In this document: one piece after another, positions 1 through 12,303 of the stretch
How positions within the stretch are numbered: the first letter of the stretch is position 1
Layout of the letters: every line of letters begins with the position of its first letter
Assembly: GCA_033064195.1 (NCBI GenBank)
Contig: JARBJD010000008.1
Span: 638,368-702,367, forward strand
Length of the DNA stretch: 64,000 nt
Direction: 5' to 3'
Source of the DNA: Blattamonas nauphoetae
Lineage: Eukaryota > Preaxostyla > Oxymonadida
Translations under genes and position numbers: made by a program
Notes under the pieces: generated by a model
Databases searched by the model: none
Told to the model about the DNA's origin: nothing
What the model saw: only the letters and a program-made list of their open reading frames with translations

Positions 1-1
1 A

Positions 2-430
2 GACGAGCAAGACAAGCAGTCGCTCCCGAACCACTCTCAACCATCAGAGAGTCAACCGCGAGTGAAAGATGAAATGGAGGAGATTCGTTGGCGAGCGCCA
101 GAACAAGGAGAGAAAGAGGGAGAATTGAAGGAAGGAGTGGATGGATCGAAAGTGATGGTTTTTCGGCTTGGCCTGATCCTGTGGGAGATTGAAACTGGTC
201 TTGTTCCGTTTGGAGAACTGGATGCAGTCAGTGCTCATCGGAACTTGGCAGCTGGGATTGGTCTGCCACTCGAAAGGGTGTTTGATTCATCGATGCGTGA
301 ATTGATTGAAGAATGTCTCCAGATTGATGCAGACCAGCGGATTACACTTCAGGAAGCGCTGGCTCGTCTGGAAGAAATTCCGGAAGAATCGGCGAAAGAC
401 GAAATGCAAGAACAATTTGCGAAGTTGTGA
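2..430 (+). CDS. C-terminal kinase-like tail of an RBH surface protein (5' partial)
   Basis: The frame is open from the window edge to a TGA at 428-430, so the start lies outside. What is visible is the C-lobe of a kinase-like fold: an activation-segment end reading RWRAPE, then a helix with DGSKVMVFRLGLILWEIETG, then VPFGELDAV and a final helix ending near DADQRITLQEALARL. The same order occurs in the cytoplasmic tails of the genes at 18812-22792 and 40147-43681, so this is most likely the end of another RBH, transmembrane and pseudokinase protein. No catalytic loop is visible in the part present, so activity cannot be judged. The tail is shorter than in the paralogs and ends in a charged segment. 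Confidence 0.75.
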   Translation, partial: DEQDKQSLPNHSQPSESQPRVKDEMEEIRWRAPEQGEKEGELKEGVDGSKVMVFRLGLILWEIETGLVPFGELDAVSAHRNLAAGIGLPLERVFDSSMRELIEECLQIDADQRITLQEALARLEEIPEESAKDEMQEQFAKL

Positions 431-1252
431 TCCACCTCGCACAATCCCACACTCGACACAATTCGTCTTCACTTCACTTCACACACTCATCTCGTCCTCT
501 CGTCAATATCGACATCGTTCATTCTTCTGACTTCGAGAACACACATCAGCTTCTCTTTCGTTGTTTCTTGATTTGCTGGGATCGTGACCAGCTCCAACCG
601 AAGTAGAAGGACTGACGATGACGAGAGCTGGTCTCTTGTCCTCTGTCCTCCTTTGAGACAAAGAGATCACACACCCCACTACTCTCTGTCTCTCTCACCC
701 ATCACACATATTCGACCAGCACAAACACCACTGTTTTGTTGGTCCTTCACTTTCTTCATTCCACACTGCTTCAGCCACCGCATATTTTTCATCATTCCAT
801 TTTCTTCTTTGTTAGTGGTGTGTGGTGTTCTTTGTGAATCATAGTGTCTTCTTCGTTCTCTTCTCCGTCTTTCTTTCTTTTGTTGTTCTGTTGTCTTGTG
901 TTGTATGAATTGTTCGATCTGTATCAGCCCGCGTGTGCCTCTCTCTCTTTCTGATAGAGTGAGGAGGACATGTTCTTCATATATCTCTGTTTCTGGACGA
1001 ATGATCCAGATTCTTGATTGGCTGAGCCTGATTGGGAGTTCATCACATAATTTCAAGCTTCTTTCACTTTCTTGAAGTTTTAAATTCAACTCCTGGTCAA
1101 TTCAGAGAGAGAGAAATGAAGCTCACCCCGAGAGAGACAACTCGGTGAATGACTTGATGAACAAAAAATGATTGTGGTTCGATCGAGTCTTTCAGACATG
1201 ATACCAGACTCAAATCTGGTTTGGATTATCACCATTCCGTCACAATAGTTCA
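431..1252. other. Intergenic region, no gene seen
   Basis: Pyrimidine-rich spacer (many CTCT and TTCTT runs). The open frames on either strand are short, low in complexity and resemble nothing else in the window. No RNA gene or repeat end was recognised. The upstream motif AAAGGGYRYGATC found before other genes here is absent. Confidence 0.5.
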
Positions 1253-4200
1253 TTGCCCCTCTTTCTATCTCTTTTACATCTCAATGTTTTCAGATTATCT
1301 TTCAAATTGACGACAAAGATGAGAACGTATGTATCATGTTTTTCTTCTCTTACTTGTCGTTTGTTTAATATTTCCTCCCCTATTCAGAGTCATTCAAAAA
1401 ACGAGTCGATGTTTCAATGGTTGAGTGATTCGTCTATCCATCCAAGAAACAAAGTCTTTTCTTTCCAATGGATCCACATTCCAACTCTCCTCACCAACCA
1501 AATTCAGTCACAACAACAAAAACAACATCCAAAAGATGAACAGTGCTCACCACCAACAGAACCAAACAATCAATACCTCTCATCTCTTCTCGAACTCATT
1601 CTTCTCATTCTTGACGAGTGCTTCGATTCTCACACTCCAATCCCAAACCAACGACTCCTCCACTCAACTCTCTCCCAACTCTCTGATTCGTCGCTGTTCG
1701 ACCTGAAAATCAAGCGAATGGCCCATCGATGCTTGGCTTCGTTGGAAACCAATGAAGAAGACTCGTTCATTGTTGTTACGAAAGAACAGCTCCAATCGAT
1801 GGAAGCAGTCGTCAATTCATTCTCCAATCTACAGCAGAAACACGAAGACCTCCAAGCGAAACTCAGCGAGAGGGATGACAGGATTGTGCAACTTGAAAAC
1901 GAGAATAGAGGGTCCTTGAACGAAAAAGAGCAGATCAAACAAGATATCGAACAGATGCGAAAGGTTTTAGCGAACATAACCCATTCGCTGGAAGAAAATG
2001 AGCGAAGTCTGATAGTACCCGGACAAACCCGTTAGAGCGGATAAACCCGTTAAAGCGATCGACATTAATGCACCTGTGTCAATTCTTCTCCCTGCTAAAC
2101 CTTCCACTCCACGTGCTTGTTTCTCTGAATCATTCTTGAAGACTACAATCATCTTTCAAATAAAGAAAATGAAATGGAAGGGGTCAGATCTAGTCGAAGT
2201 TTGTTCTGAGCTTTATTGGTCTCTTCCCTGGTGCGCGAGAGATTATTCTGTGTGCTTCGAGCTCGTTCTCTTCATCGTCCCTTGAACTATGTCGTCGTTT
2301 GTGTTTCTGGATGTGCTGCGCTCCTTCCTCCAGTTCGGCATCGCTTTCATCCGATTCTTCCATTGTTTGCATCAGCTCCTCACCACTGAGTAATTGCTTG
2401 ATGGAAAAAAACAACATCCATTGGGTCTCCTGAATAATCATCATCCCAAACATCGACGCCATTGTCTCTCCTGTTTGCTGGAAGACGTTCATTGATGTGT
2501 CTCCTCCAAGCTTCTTGGACGGATTGGTTGCCTAAAACCTTACACGAGAGGGAGAATCCACCAGTTTCAATTGGAGGAGCCCCTTCTGGCAGTGGAGTCA
2601 GAATGAGATTGCTATCGAAGGGTTCGATCCCAGTATCTCGGAACGATTTTTGTACAGTCTCCTTGATCAAAGCTCGCTGTACTTTCCCTTCGAGTTTTGA
2701 AAGCCAGGGGATCAGAGCTGTGTCGCGAAGTGACTTGGATGGGAACGGTGGCATCGTTTTCATCTCTGTTTTAAAATTTGCATTAGAATACAAGTCGTTT
2801 GGTTGGAGGAAGCTACTAGTGTTAGCGGGGAGGCAGAGCACGTCGAGCCCTTGCAAGGCAACATCCCGCCACAAATCTGGAATCCGACGACTGGAGTGAC
2901 CGTCCAAAATAAGTAGGGCCCTTGATTCTTCAGAGATACCTTTATCTTTCTTTCTTTGTGCGATATCGGAAAGGAGATGGTCTTTGATGATATCACCGAA
3001 GATTTCTTTGTTCATCCAGCCGCGATCAGATATGTGCAGCTTAAAATGAACAGGGAGATAATTCTGGAGGGCTTCGCAATAATGTCGATCAGGAAGTATG
3101 ATATGGGTCGTGAAAGTCTCCCCATCCGCACAAGTGATGAAGAAGAGTGTGCAGGAGAAAATCTTGTGCACTGGGTTGACGAAGGTCTTCTTGAGAGATT
3201 TCAACCCGATTCTGAACGCTGTAATATTCTCTGTCGTGAGTAAGCTCGTTTCGTCAGCATTGAATATTAGAGATGGGCTGTAATCATGTTGTCGTTTGAG
3301 TTGAGCAAGCTGTTCAAAGAAAGGTCGGACATGAGCTCTCGATTTTGCTCGCCGTCTCGCCTCTTCCATCGGTTCTGGTCTCTTGGCATGAAGATTAGGA
3401 AACTGTTTGTACCATTTTCTGGCCCAGTCAGAGCTCGGTTTGTGCAAGTTTGTGGCTTTCAGACATGTGCGAGCCTGAGCAATGACCAATGCCTTCAAGA
3501 CTGTGAAATTGGAATTGAATCTCATACCATCTCGGAGATATCTTGATAGGTTGGGTTGTACCCAGAATCAATCAACTCCATCATTTCGCGATGCAGTCTG
3601 TCATTTTCGTCCCCAATCAGAAAAGAAGGTCGACCTTGTCTTTGGATCGGTCTTCCGACGAGTATCCTGTTCCTTGCTCTCCGCTTTTGTCCATCAGTCA
3701 GTGTATCCTCTGCCTCCAATGTGATGTCCTTGATATTGATTATCTCACCATCATCAAGAGTCACTGTGGTTGGAGCATTCGCCTTTCGGGTTCTCCTGTG
3801 TGGCTGCAACAGGAATGCAAGTATTTCTGGCGTCTGCTGCTCCGCGGTTTCCTCCATTCAAAAGTCCCATACCTGTTCAACAAAGTCAGAACGAAGTCAC
3901 CTCACATTCCAGAATTCACCCTGACATTTACTTACGACGTTGACAGATCAGTTCTCAGAAGGGGAGGAGAAAGATGAAGTGGATGTTACGAAACGGGTTT
4001 ATCGGAGATACCGGGTTTGTCCGGGTACTATGACTCAGTCTCTTCAGACTAACGAACAGATTCAAAAAATGCTCCTTTCTCGGATACAACCAATTGTCGC
4101 GTCAGATGTCATCATTGCGTTCAGTCCATCCTTCTTCAGAGTGAGTGGAACATCTGTCACACGTCTCAAAGGTGCCGATCATGCTGGTTGCTTCACAAAA

Positions 4201-4655
4201 CCTCTTTTGAAAGGCATTCATCGAATGTCGATCAAGACACAAGCTTATTTTATCCGTTTGTCAAACCTTTATTCTTCATTTTCATTCTTTCAGTTCTTGG
4301 CGTGTGTGATTCTGATGAATATCCGAAACACCTCACAACACCTGTCTATCATTCTACAACGGCTGCATTGATGAACATCAATGGTGGAGGACTCTTTTCT
4401 GCCAAGAAAGAACTTGTCAAGAACACGACACCTCAGCCAGGACAGGAATTGTCAGCCGAGGCTGATTTGGAGAAGAGGACACTCCATTTCTTCATCGACG
4501 GTGTCCAACAGCAACACCACTTCGTCAACATTCCTGTCCCTCTCGTCTTCGCAATCGATGCTTACCATTGCGATGTCCCCATTGACATCACGTTTTGGGG
4601 AGAGGAGACACAATCCCACGTGACATTTGAAGGAACGGGACACAATTTGGGGTGA
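1253..4655 (+). CDS. Coiled-coil / SPRY-like protein, split by a DNA transposon
   Basis: The first part (1253-2012) encodes a serine/asparagine-rich N-terminus and, from about 1720, a coiled coil (heptad-like QLQSMEAVVNSFSNLQQK and following). After the inserted element (2013-4030) the same frame resumes at 4034 and enters a SPRY-like fold (IIAFSPSFFRVSGTSVTRL, later LHFFIDGVQQQHHFVNIPV), ending with TGA at 4653-4655. A 38-nt phase-1 intron is inferred at 4256-4293 (GTTTGT...TTTCAG); it joins AYFIL to LGVCDSDEYP. SPRY/B30.2 folds bind protein partners; the partner is unknown. The start codon is uncertain: the frame is open from 1253, but a GTATGT at 1329 could be a further intron. With the transposon present the gene is interrupted. 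Its removal would leave one TGA and a continuous frame. Confidence 0.7.
2013..2051 (+). repeat. Left terminal inverted repeat of the Tc5-like element
   Basis: Reads TAGTACCCGGACAAACCCGT and onward to AAACCCGTT. It is the reverse complement of 3992-4030 with about five mismatches clustered in the middle. Confidence 0.88.
2190..3857 (-). pseudogene. Tc5/pogo-type DDE transposase, frame-broken
   Basis: The transposase cuts and pastes its own element. Reading leftward from 3857, the N-terminal frame (3522-3857) and the main frame (2380-3525) overlap in ATGA, so a frame change separates them. Together they give a CENP-B/Tc5 helix-turn-helix region (GRPSFLIGDENDRL, then WARKWYKQFPNLHAKRPEP) followed by the DDE_1 catalytic core. 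The three acidic positions fall in FNADETS, LILDGHSSR and LPANTSSFLQPNDLYSN, so the triad is of the DDD kind. The acidic/basic tail (EESDESDAELEEG, KHKRRHSS) is read in a third frame to 2190. No intron placed at the ATGA overlap restores the frame, so the copy is probably inactive, although its TIRs are well preserved. Confidence 0.75.
3992..4030 (-). repeat. Right terminal inverted repeat of the Tc5-like element
   Basis: Ends CCGGGTTTGTCCGGGTACTA and mirrors 2013-2051. It is followed directly by TGA, the duplicated target. Confidence 0.88.
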
Positions 4656-4851
4656 CTCATTTTCCATTGTCTCTTCTTTCTTTTTGACCCTTCACAAATG
4701 AGACAATTTACCCTCTTACAATGATTGGTTCACACAACAAGAACAATTGGAGAGGAAACCTTTTCTGCTCAAATGGAGGAGAGAACAGATAATCTGGTTG
4801 AGTGTGTGAAGGGAGAAAGATAAAATAGATGAAGTGAATCATGCGAGACTT

Positions 4852-5832
4852 TTACAGTTCAGGAGACTGAACATTTTCACCCAGAAATTGTGCGAATGAG
4901 CGGCATTTGTTCCCAAAATCAATGCCAAAAGGATCAACTGTTTCGTGAATCAGCATCTGTTCGAGTAGATCATCGAGGCCTTTCGAAAACAGAGCTTGTT
5001 TCATAAACGATAGACAACTTGACAATGCCATCACAATCGGAGATTCGAGAACATATTCCAATATGGGATGATGAAAGGGGCTCATTCGAAGAAAAGTGGT
5101 CAATTGAAACGTGAATGATCCACATAAATTCTGATTGAGGGAGTATCGATTGGAGATCAGAGAAGTCACAAATTGAGACGATGGAAGAACGACCTTCTGA
5201 AAAATGACTTCCAGAGACTTTAAAGGGTCCACCGCAGTTGTAAGGTAGAGTTCCAACAGAGTTCCGGGAAGTGAGATGATGCAAAAGTTATTTGGAAGTC
5301 TGAGGAGATTCTTGAAGATCTTTGCATTTCCAGCAATTGGCAGTGAATGAGGCTGGAAAATTGCGAAGACTTTGGTGATGACGTCTGATTCCATGATCCG
5401 ATATCGGAGCTCCAACGAAGAACCCATCGTAGCTTTGGTGAGGAACGACAAAGCTGACACAACAATAGTCGGGTATGGAGATGATAATAGCGTGATAATA
5501 CTCGCGAGAAAGTCAGACGGCGCTCCACTTGAAGAGTGAACGAGGTGGGCGACGAGTTGATCTGCAAAATCATCCTCTTCTTCATCGGTTGATTTAAGCC
5601 TCTTCAGAAACTTGGCAGCTCTGTCTTGGCAGGCGTTGTCAAAAGGATATTCTGCTTTCATGAGGGCAACAAGTGCGGAATAGATCGATGATTTGTCTTC
5701 GAACGACAATTCTGAGGTGGGATCGAAGGACAAGAAGGTGTCCAGAAACGGACTCATAGAGGAAAGAGATTCATTTGAAACAATTGGACAGATGTCCAGA
5801 GATGCATTTAAAGAAATTGATGCCTGCTCCAT
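4852..5832 (-). CDS. ARM-like helical protein, lineage-specific family
   Basis: An intact 326-residue frame from ATG at 5832. It begins with a Ser-rich leader and then SPFLDTFLSFDPTSELSFED, the recurring start of a helical-repeat family typical of this lineage (recognised family type, not an assigned function). Further on are SSPYPTIVVSALSFL, VFAIFQPHSLP and VVLPSSQFVTSLISNRYSL. The same blocks recur in the pseudogene at 14185-14877. The fold is probably an alpha-solenoid that binds a partner. There is no signal peptide or membrane segment, so it is likely cytoplasmic or nuclear. No intron is needed. The upstream 13-bp motif seen at other genes is not found here. Confidence 0.75.
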   Translation of the reverse strand: MEQASISLNASLDICPIVSNESLSSMSPFLDTFLSFDPTSELSFEDKSSIYSALVALMKAEYPFDNACQDRAAKFLKRLKSTDEEEDDFADQLVAHLVHSSSGAPSDFLASIITLLSSPYPTIVVSALSFLTKATMGSSLELRYRIMESDVITKVFAIFQPHSLPIAGNAKIFKNLLRLPNNFCIISLPGTLLELYLTTAVDPLKSLEVIFQKVVLPSSQFVTSLISNRYSLNQNLCGSFTFQLTTFLRMSPFHHPILEYVLESPIVMALSSCLSFMKQALFSKGLDDLLEQMLIHETVDPFGIDFGNKCRSFAQFLGENVQSPEL

Positions 5833-5996
5833 GTCAGCTAGAAACCTCTATATTTGTACGACCCACAAGAAATATTTATCGATTAGAGAGATCCATAAAT
5901 CCAGCAAATGATTCATGTTACTCGATTGGTGGAATGAGAAGAAAGAAAAATGAATAAAGAGAATGATTCTGAAACCCCAAAATAAAATGATATGAC

Positions 5997-8900
5997 TCAG
6001 AGGTCGTCGTATAGTAAATTGTGTTGAATAGAGCTTCGCTCAACGATTCCAGAAAGAACGACAGCGCAGTGCTTGAACACAGTTCGTCGACGAGTGACGA
6101 TTGGAAGGCCTGTCGAGTACTCAATCAGCACGCCTGTCTTTGTGTTTGTTTGGATCGATTCTGAGAAGAGCGAGTCCTCAAACAGAACACACGCATGGGG
6201 GGAGTGGAGAGTGAAGTGGATGAAAGAGGTTGGGAGTGACGCTGATTGTGAAGAAAGAAAGTTGCATCGGATGACGCGGATTGAGCAGACACGCTGAGAA
6301 TGGTGGGGGAAGACGGTGACGTGAATAATCGATGCAACTGACGAGCTTGGAGTCGTTGAACATTCTTCGAAAGTCGCGTCTTTCATCGATAGCTCGGTTT
6401 GGTTCGTGGAGATCGCAACGAGTGATGCAGTTGGTCCTGTTTGTGTTGCAGTCTGAGAAGTGGTCGAGTGGGAGAATGTGCAGCCGAGAACTTGGAATTG
6501 AGAGAACGGCGAGGATGAGGAGAAGACGAGGAGAGGGGAATTGTTGCTTGTTGTTTGAGTGATCGCACTGTGCTGAATCAAACATTGAAGTGGCTTTGTC
6601 TCTGAAGCAGCAACGATGAGACAAGCATCTTCGGACATCTCAAGTTGCGAGATTTGAACTTGGTCAATGGATAATGATCCACCAACAATCCAGCAGAGCC
6701 CCAGATCCACGTTTTGGGACGATGATTGTGAAATGAGAACGTTTGAAAAGAGGACAGTGCCAGATCCGAAGACGAGCGAGACAGGACGAGCTGTGGTTTT
6801 CGATGAAGCGAAGGTTGGGAGGAGGAGCGTCAATCCTGAGAGGGTCACACTTCCTCCCTCAACATTCACAACACCAGACCCATCCCTGTCCTTCTCCAGA
6901 TCGTCCTCGATGAGAAGTCGAGTCCTTTTCAACCCAGCTGTGATCAATAGCGACTCGCTCCCCACCCAAACACACACTCCGAAGCCAGCGTGTTCAATCA
7001 ATGACACTGTGATCGTCTCGGAAGCATCTGGTCGTGTCAGTCCAACTTTGAATCCGATCGAGATCGTTCGACCCGGGGCAGACTCGTCTCCACATGAGGT
7101 CAGATCGTCGATTCCTCTTCCCCCAACAAACACACTCGAAGAGACGACAGGAGGGAACAGGATGTCGACGAGAGAAAACGGTTCGTGGCCATCCGATTCG
7201 ATCATAACGGAACTCCGATCTGACGAGCGGGACAGCGTTCCTTCCCACGACGACACTTGGCTGATCAGAGTGTTCAGTCCTTTCAACAGAATCCAGTTTG
7301 TTGTCGAGTCGCTTTTGCAGTTCTCGAATGTCGAGTGAGTTACTTTCATTTCTGTTGTTTCTGAGATGTTCGCTTCAATCACACTCCCCAATCCGGTCGA
7401 GCGAGAGACCGAGCTAAAATGGCATCCATCCACCAAAACATCACTCAACGACTCGATCAGAGCATTGTCCGAAAGTGACGCAGAAGATACATTCACGTTT
7501 GACAGCGAGAGAGGAGCAGTGGAGTGGATCAGCTGGGACGAGTACTCGTTCGCTGGATCGGATGACACGAAGGAGACAGTTGTGAAGGTGAGAGAGCCTC
7601 CACTGGCGCTGAACATACACGACGACGACAGTTCTGAGGGAAGCGTGATGACGAGCGTTGAAACTTCAATATTCACATCGATAGTCTGGACTTCGAAGTG
7701 TGCGTCTTCTCCGACTTCAAGTTGTGACGTCGCTGCTCGTCCAGAAATGATCGTTGAGGATGAAAAGGCAATTGTTTCGTTGATCTCAACTCTGACCTGA
7801 ACAACCACAGTCGACGATCCAGACGAGGGAAGCTTCGCGAGGGCCAAAGGAAGAGTGAGGCACCAAACAGAATGATATCCACACTTCGCAATGTCATATC
7901 CGCTCTCGTCAACGCCAACTGGTCCGACGTGTGCCGTCAGATAGAACAGAAGCGACGTTGACAATTGAATATCTGCATGTCTGTCTTCTGTCCACAGCCA
8001 TTCAGCGTCCACATCCTTTCCTTCAAACGATCCGGAGAAGCGAGAATCATCAACGCCAATCCACGACGACAAGTTGAATCCAGTCAAGAACAAGAAATGC
8101 GGGTTTGTGTTGGAGGACTGGCTCGGAGATGACGCGAAGTGAAGATTGGTGAGAGTGAACGAGGCCACATTTGAGGTGAGAGAGGATGGGAACGAAATGA
8201 AGAAGCCATCCCCCTTTCCATCCGACACACTCACATCATCCATCCATACATCATCTACTTCAAGCTTCATGTTTCCATCCAGCGCGGAGTGAAGACAGCT
8301 TCCACTTCCTTCCGAACGGTGGATGTTCGAAAATGAGCTCGAATACAGGCTCAGCTCTCCATTCTGATGATCGATGAGGGGAGAGTTTGAGAGTGTGAAC
8401 GAAGAGAACAAGCACGATGTGACTGACACGACTCCGGATTCAGAGATGGAAATGAGTGTGAAAGGGAAAGGATTGGTTGAGGGACTGAGCGCGAGATGAG
8501 CGAGGGAGAGTTCGTTCGATGGAATAGAAAATCGGCCAGTTGAAGTCACAGAGAGTGGTTTCAATGGAGATGACATTCCAGTGATCGTCAGGGCGAGGAA
8601 TGTCGATGTCAGAGTGAAGTCAAGTGTCGACGAGTCGGTCACAGTCAGAGTGTTCGATGGAGACGAAGACAGACGAGAGAACGACGTCGAGAGTGTTCGG
8701 CAAGGTGTCGACGATTCTCCACATCCAATCTCTTCCGATCCCAAAGAACTGCTCGTGAAGATCCATCCACTCCGATGACCAATCAGATAAACAAGAAGTG
8801 TTGATGACGCCAGCGACGATCCAGAAGGCGAACTGTCCACTCCCCAAAGTCTCGAAGAGTCCCCTGGCTGCGTCAGTCCAGATGTTGTCGCTTCCCAGTT

Positions 8901-11900
8901 CGATGGAACAATCACTTTGGACAACTCCCTTCCAGAAACGAAAACCCAATCCCCATTCTGTCCATCTCCACACAAACACGAGCTGAACGACGCTTTGATC
9001 ACAAGCGACGATGATGGCGTGTTTGGAGCACAGACCACAGAAAGCGCTCCTCCATTCTTCGATGATCTGCACGACACGAACGACGATCCAGACACCACCA
9101 GTGACGATGAGGAGCCCAGTGATCCACTCACAATCGCTCCAGACTCGGACGAGCTGAAGCCAGTGAACGTGCATTTCGACACAGACAGTGATCCTCCATT
9201 CATTGAGATAAGCGACGACAAGAACGTTAGTGCAGTTGTTGCGAACGAAAGAGTGTTCAAAGCAAGCTTGCCCGAAGAGACTCTCAGCTTTCCCTGAGCC
9301 TCAACGGTGATGGTCTGAAGCGATTCTGAGGATGATTCGAAGCTCACTGTTTGAGATGTTGTGAAGGAGAACGATTCACTCAGAGTTGCTCCAGATTCGA
9401 AAGAGAGGACGAGAGAGTCAGATTCAGATGTCTTCACTTGATCCAACGCGTTCCGGATCGACGCACATCCAACTCCAAAGTGTCCACAGTGATCAATATC
9501 AACGGCATTCGAGCCTCCAACAATCGCTGTGTCCGAAAACGGCATCAGATACACAAGGAGTGACGAACTCACAGTGGTGTTCGAGTCCTCACCCCACATG
9601 TCTCCTTCTTCCGATCCGCTCACTGCTGGGAAGGTGCTTGGGGTCACAACTGTCTCAAAGAACTTCCCAGCGAGGAACAGGTTCTGCCCTTTCGTTCAGT
9701 GCGCCCCCATCTCCAACAGACGAACACGACGAGAACGAGTCAGAGCCTCCCTCTTCCCCAATCGACACCGACTGACCAGTCGTGATTGTCGAGCAAATGC
9801 AAGACCCACTTCCATCAGACGAGATCGACGAGAACGAGCTGTTCGTCAGCGTCAGAGAGCGGGTGAGAGAGGAGAAGAGGTTCAGGACAGTCGTGTCGGT
9901 GAACGAAAGCGACGAGCAGTCAACTCCAGTCAGACGAAGAGTTCCTGCTGACACTGAGAACACGGCCTTCGACAGCTTCACGTTCGCCTCCACTGTCTCA
10001 ACACAACTGTCACTGATCGAAACTGTCCCGTCGTCACTCAGCGTGATCAGATGCGACGAGGCAGAAGGAACGAACTGGATTTTCGATGCTGTCAGCGTTC
10101 CTGTGGTGATTGTGAAGAGTGTCTCAGATGATCCTCCATCAATCATCGTCGTCTTCGTCTTCCCACTTCCCTCCACAACCAATGTCTGGTTCTTCATCTC
10201 CAACTTCGTTTCGTGGTATTCGCCCTCGTCCATCGCAATCTTCCCAACATACCACGGCCCCAGTCTGTTCCCAATCACGTCTGTCATCGTCTGGCACTCG
10301 CTTCCAGGCACCCAGCAGAACAGCTTGTCCTCTCCTGTCGCATTCGACACGTGGATCACCTCGTTCGTCACAATCCAATCATATTTCGGTACTTTCGTGA
10401 TGCTGAGGGATGGTTGGCCAGACGCTGTCCAGCAGTTCACAAAGATGCCTTTGCTTGCATACAGAGCTTCTCCGTTGAGTGAGATATCGCTGGCTCCTGT
10501 GATGCGTTCAGTCATTTCCTTGTTTCCTTCGAAAAAGCAGTTTTCGAATTTGAAAGAGCCTTGTGATTGATTTACGTTGGCACCAACGACGAATGGCGAA
10601 TTTGTGTTTGTTGTGCAACCAGCAACTCTAATATTTGAAATGACGGATGTTCCAGCATGATTATCGGTGCAAAAGGCAGCATTCGCTTCTGCATGAAGAT
10701 TGAGGAAGGATACACTGTCCAAAGTGAACTTTCCAGTCGCTTTTTCAATTCTTCCTCCAGCTGCTTGTTGAGGGATTGCACAGTCTTGGAGGACAGTGTT
10801 TATGATCGAGGGATTGTTGATACACAACATGTAGAAGCAGGCACATTGATAAGCACCTGAGTTTTCTTCAAAATGGCAATTGTTCAGTTCTGCTTGGATC
10901 ATAAATAACATTGTTTGGGGTATAACGGCGATGCCTCCTCCAACGTGAGCATAACAGGAAACAAATGCTGTGCCAGAAATAGAAACACTGACTGCGCTTT
11001 CTGAAGTCGACCTGAAATAAAGCCCTCCGCCAATGTGGTTTTCAGTTTCGGATGGCTCTGCTCGGCATCCTTCGAATTTGGAGTTGGAGACGGTCAAGGG
11101 CGATGCAGAGTAGTGATGAAGTCCTGCACCATTATCGGTGGATGTACAGCCAAGGAAGAGGCAGTCGGAGAAGGATGTTTGGAGGTTGATGCCTGTGTAT
11201 TGGGTCGTGGTGTACGTTGTGGTGTATGCGTTGAGTTCGGAATGGAAATTGCGAGAGAATGTGGTGTTGGCGGCGTGGATCAAATTGTGGTTGTTCATAT
11301 CCCGGCTGAGGCTTCCATAGAGGTTGTTCTCCACTTCCTTCAGGTCGCAGCCAACAATCGAGGTCATCTGAAGATTTTGGTGAAGAGGCTGAAGGGAGAC
11401 GCGGTGTGTTTGGGAAACATTTGAAAACTGGCAGAACGAGAGGTCCAGCTGTTCAAAGGCCGTTCCTGTCAGACTTGTTTGTTCGGTCGTGCGCCAGTCC
11501 TGGAATATGCTCCCCGACACCACAAAATGACACGTTTCCGAGGGGCTGTGAACAAGTCCATGAGATGTCATTCCAATCGGGAGAGTGAACTTGCTCGAAA
11601 TGGCTGAGAGCCACCCGTCAGATTCGAAAATGGGATGATGTCCGCAGTCGTCCACAACACAGTTTGAGAGCGAACAAAACGTGTCTGTTGTTCCTTGACA
11701 AATTTTACTGTTTTTAGCATCAAATGAGAGGCTTTCCAGGTTAAGAGTTGCGTTTTCGATGGCGAAGAGGAAATCGTTTGGATGGTATTGGAGAAATCTC
11801 AGTGTATTGCTGTTTTGTGCTCCGCATACGCGCATAGTCATCGAATGGAGGTTTGTAGTATCCACCATGTACGTTTTTGCACTGTCTAAAGTGAGTGAAA

Positions 11901-12015
11901 CGTCCATCGTTTCGGCATTCTGACTTGCGGACGTCCGAAGGAGATTGGAGAATAATACTGGTTCAGAAGCTTGGAACACACAACGGAGCGTGTGGACAAC
12001 CCAAAAAAGAATCAT
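5997..12015 (-). CDS. Giant right-handed beta-helix (RBH) adhesin-like surface protein, one frame change
   Basis: Starts at 12015 with a hydrophobic leader (MILFWVVHTLRCVFQASE), a plausible signal peptide. About 2000 residues of Ser/Thr-rich beta-helix repeats follow, with recurring units such as LTLTNSSFSSISS, VSGSSFVSCRSSKNGGALS and FENCFFEGN, and repeated blocks opening LLVYL..., so it is a modular pectin-lyase-like solenoid. The frame changes near 9.69 kb: one frame runs 12015-9655 and the next continues 9647-5997. A GGALN-type strand sits before the change, and QNLFLAGKFFET, the equivalent of DWVFVSGRELSK further on, sits after it. A single-base indel or assembly error explains this. There is no clear transmembrane helix or kinase tail. 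The last 40 residues resemble the end of the gene at 32970-39218 (LPIVTRR... against LPVIARK...). Role inferred: adhesion or surface coat. Confidence 0.75.
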
Positions 12016-12052
12016 GATTCCCCTGAGCGGATCTAACGAGAATAGCGATTTC

Positions 12053-12065
12053 GATCACACCCTTT
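12053..12065 (-). promoter_or_regulatory. AAAGGGYRYGATC upstream motif
   Basis: Reads AAAGGGTGTGATC on the gene strand, 37-50 bp upstream of the ATG at 12015. One of seven copies in the window, each just 5' of a start codon in the same orientation. Likely a core promoter or initiator element (inference). Confidence 0.6.
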
Positions 12066-12303
12066 GATTGAAAGAAAGCTGGGTCTGAAGGCCGTATTGC
12101 GTACTTTTCATGAAACGTACACAGAAGGTGTGCCTTCGTGCATTTGCAATTACTGTTATAAAGATATTGGAAGAACTAACTTGGCGAGCTCTTCAAAGTT
12201 TTTATTATGGTTTGCTCTCACATCACATTCAGATACCAGTTCAAATCGAGAATTTTCTTAAAATCTATCGGAGTCCCCGTCTTCTTCATCATATTTCGCA
12301 ATT

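Larger units (their letters stand above)
2013..4030. mobile_element. Tc5-like DNA transposon (2018 bp) with 39-bp TIRs and TGA duplication
   Basis: The ends are inverted repeats: left 2013-2051 and right 3992-4030, starting TAGTACCCGGACAAACCCG and matching at about 34 of 39 positions. The flanking TGA at 2010-2012 is repeated at 4031-4033, giving a 3-bp target duplication. That fits the TNA target of Tc5-type elements better than the TA of pogo/Tigger. Inside, on the minus strand, is a DDE transposase with a CENP-B-like N-terminus. The element sits in an exon of the SPRY gene. The TIRs carry an internal subrepeat (AAACCCGTTAGAGCG / AAACCCGTTAAAGCG at the left end). Confidence 0.88.

Noticed and set aside
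3520-3545. Possible short GTATGA...CAG intron joining the two transposase frames
   Set aside because: The phases do not match: joining gives an immediate stop, so a frame change is the better explanation.
2013-4030. pogo/Tigger assignment with a TA duplication for the transposon
   Set aside because: A TA target leaves the host frame shifted by one. TGA as a 3-bp target restores it and fits Tc5-type elements.
6667-7338. Plus-strand 223-residue frame and similar frames to 10570 opposite the giant RBH gene
   Set aside because: Shadows of Ser-rich coding on the other strand. The minus frame has clear beta-helix repeats.
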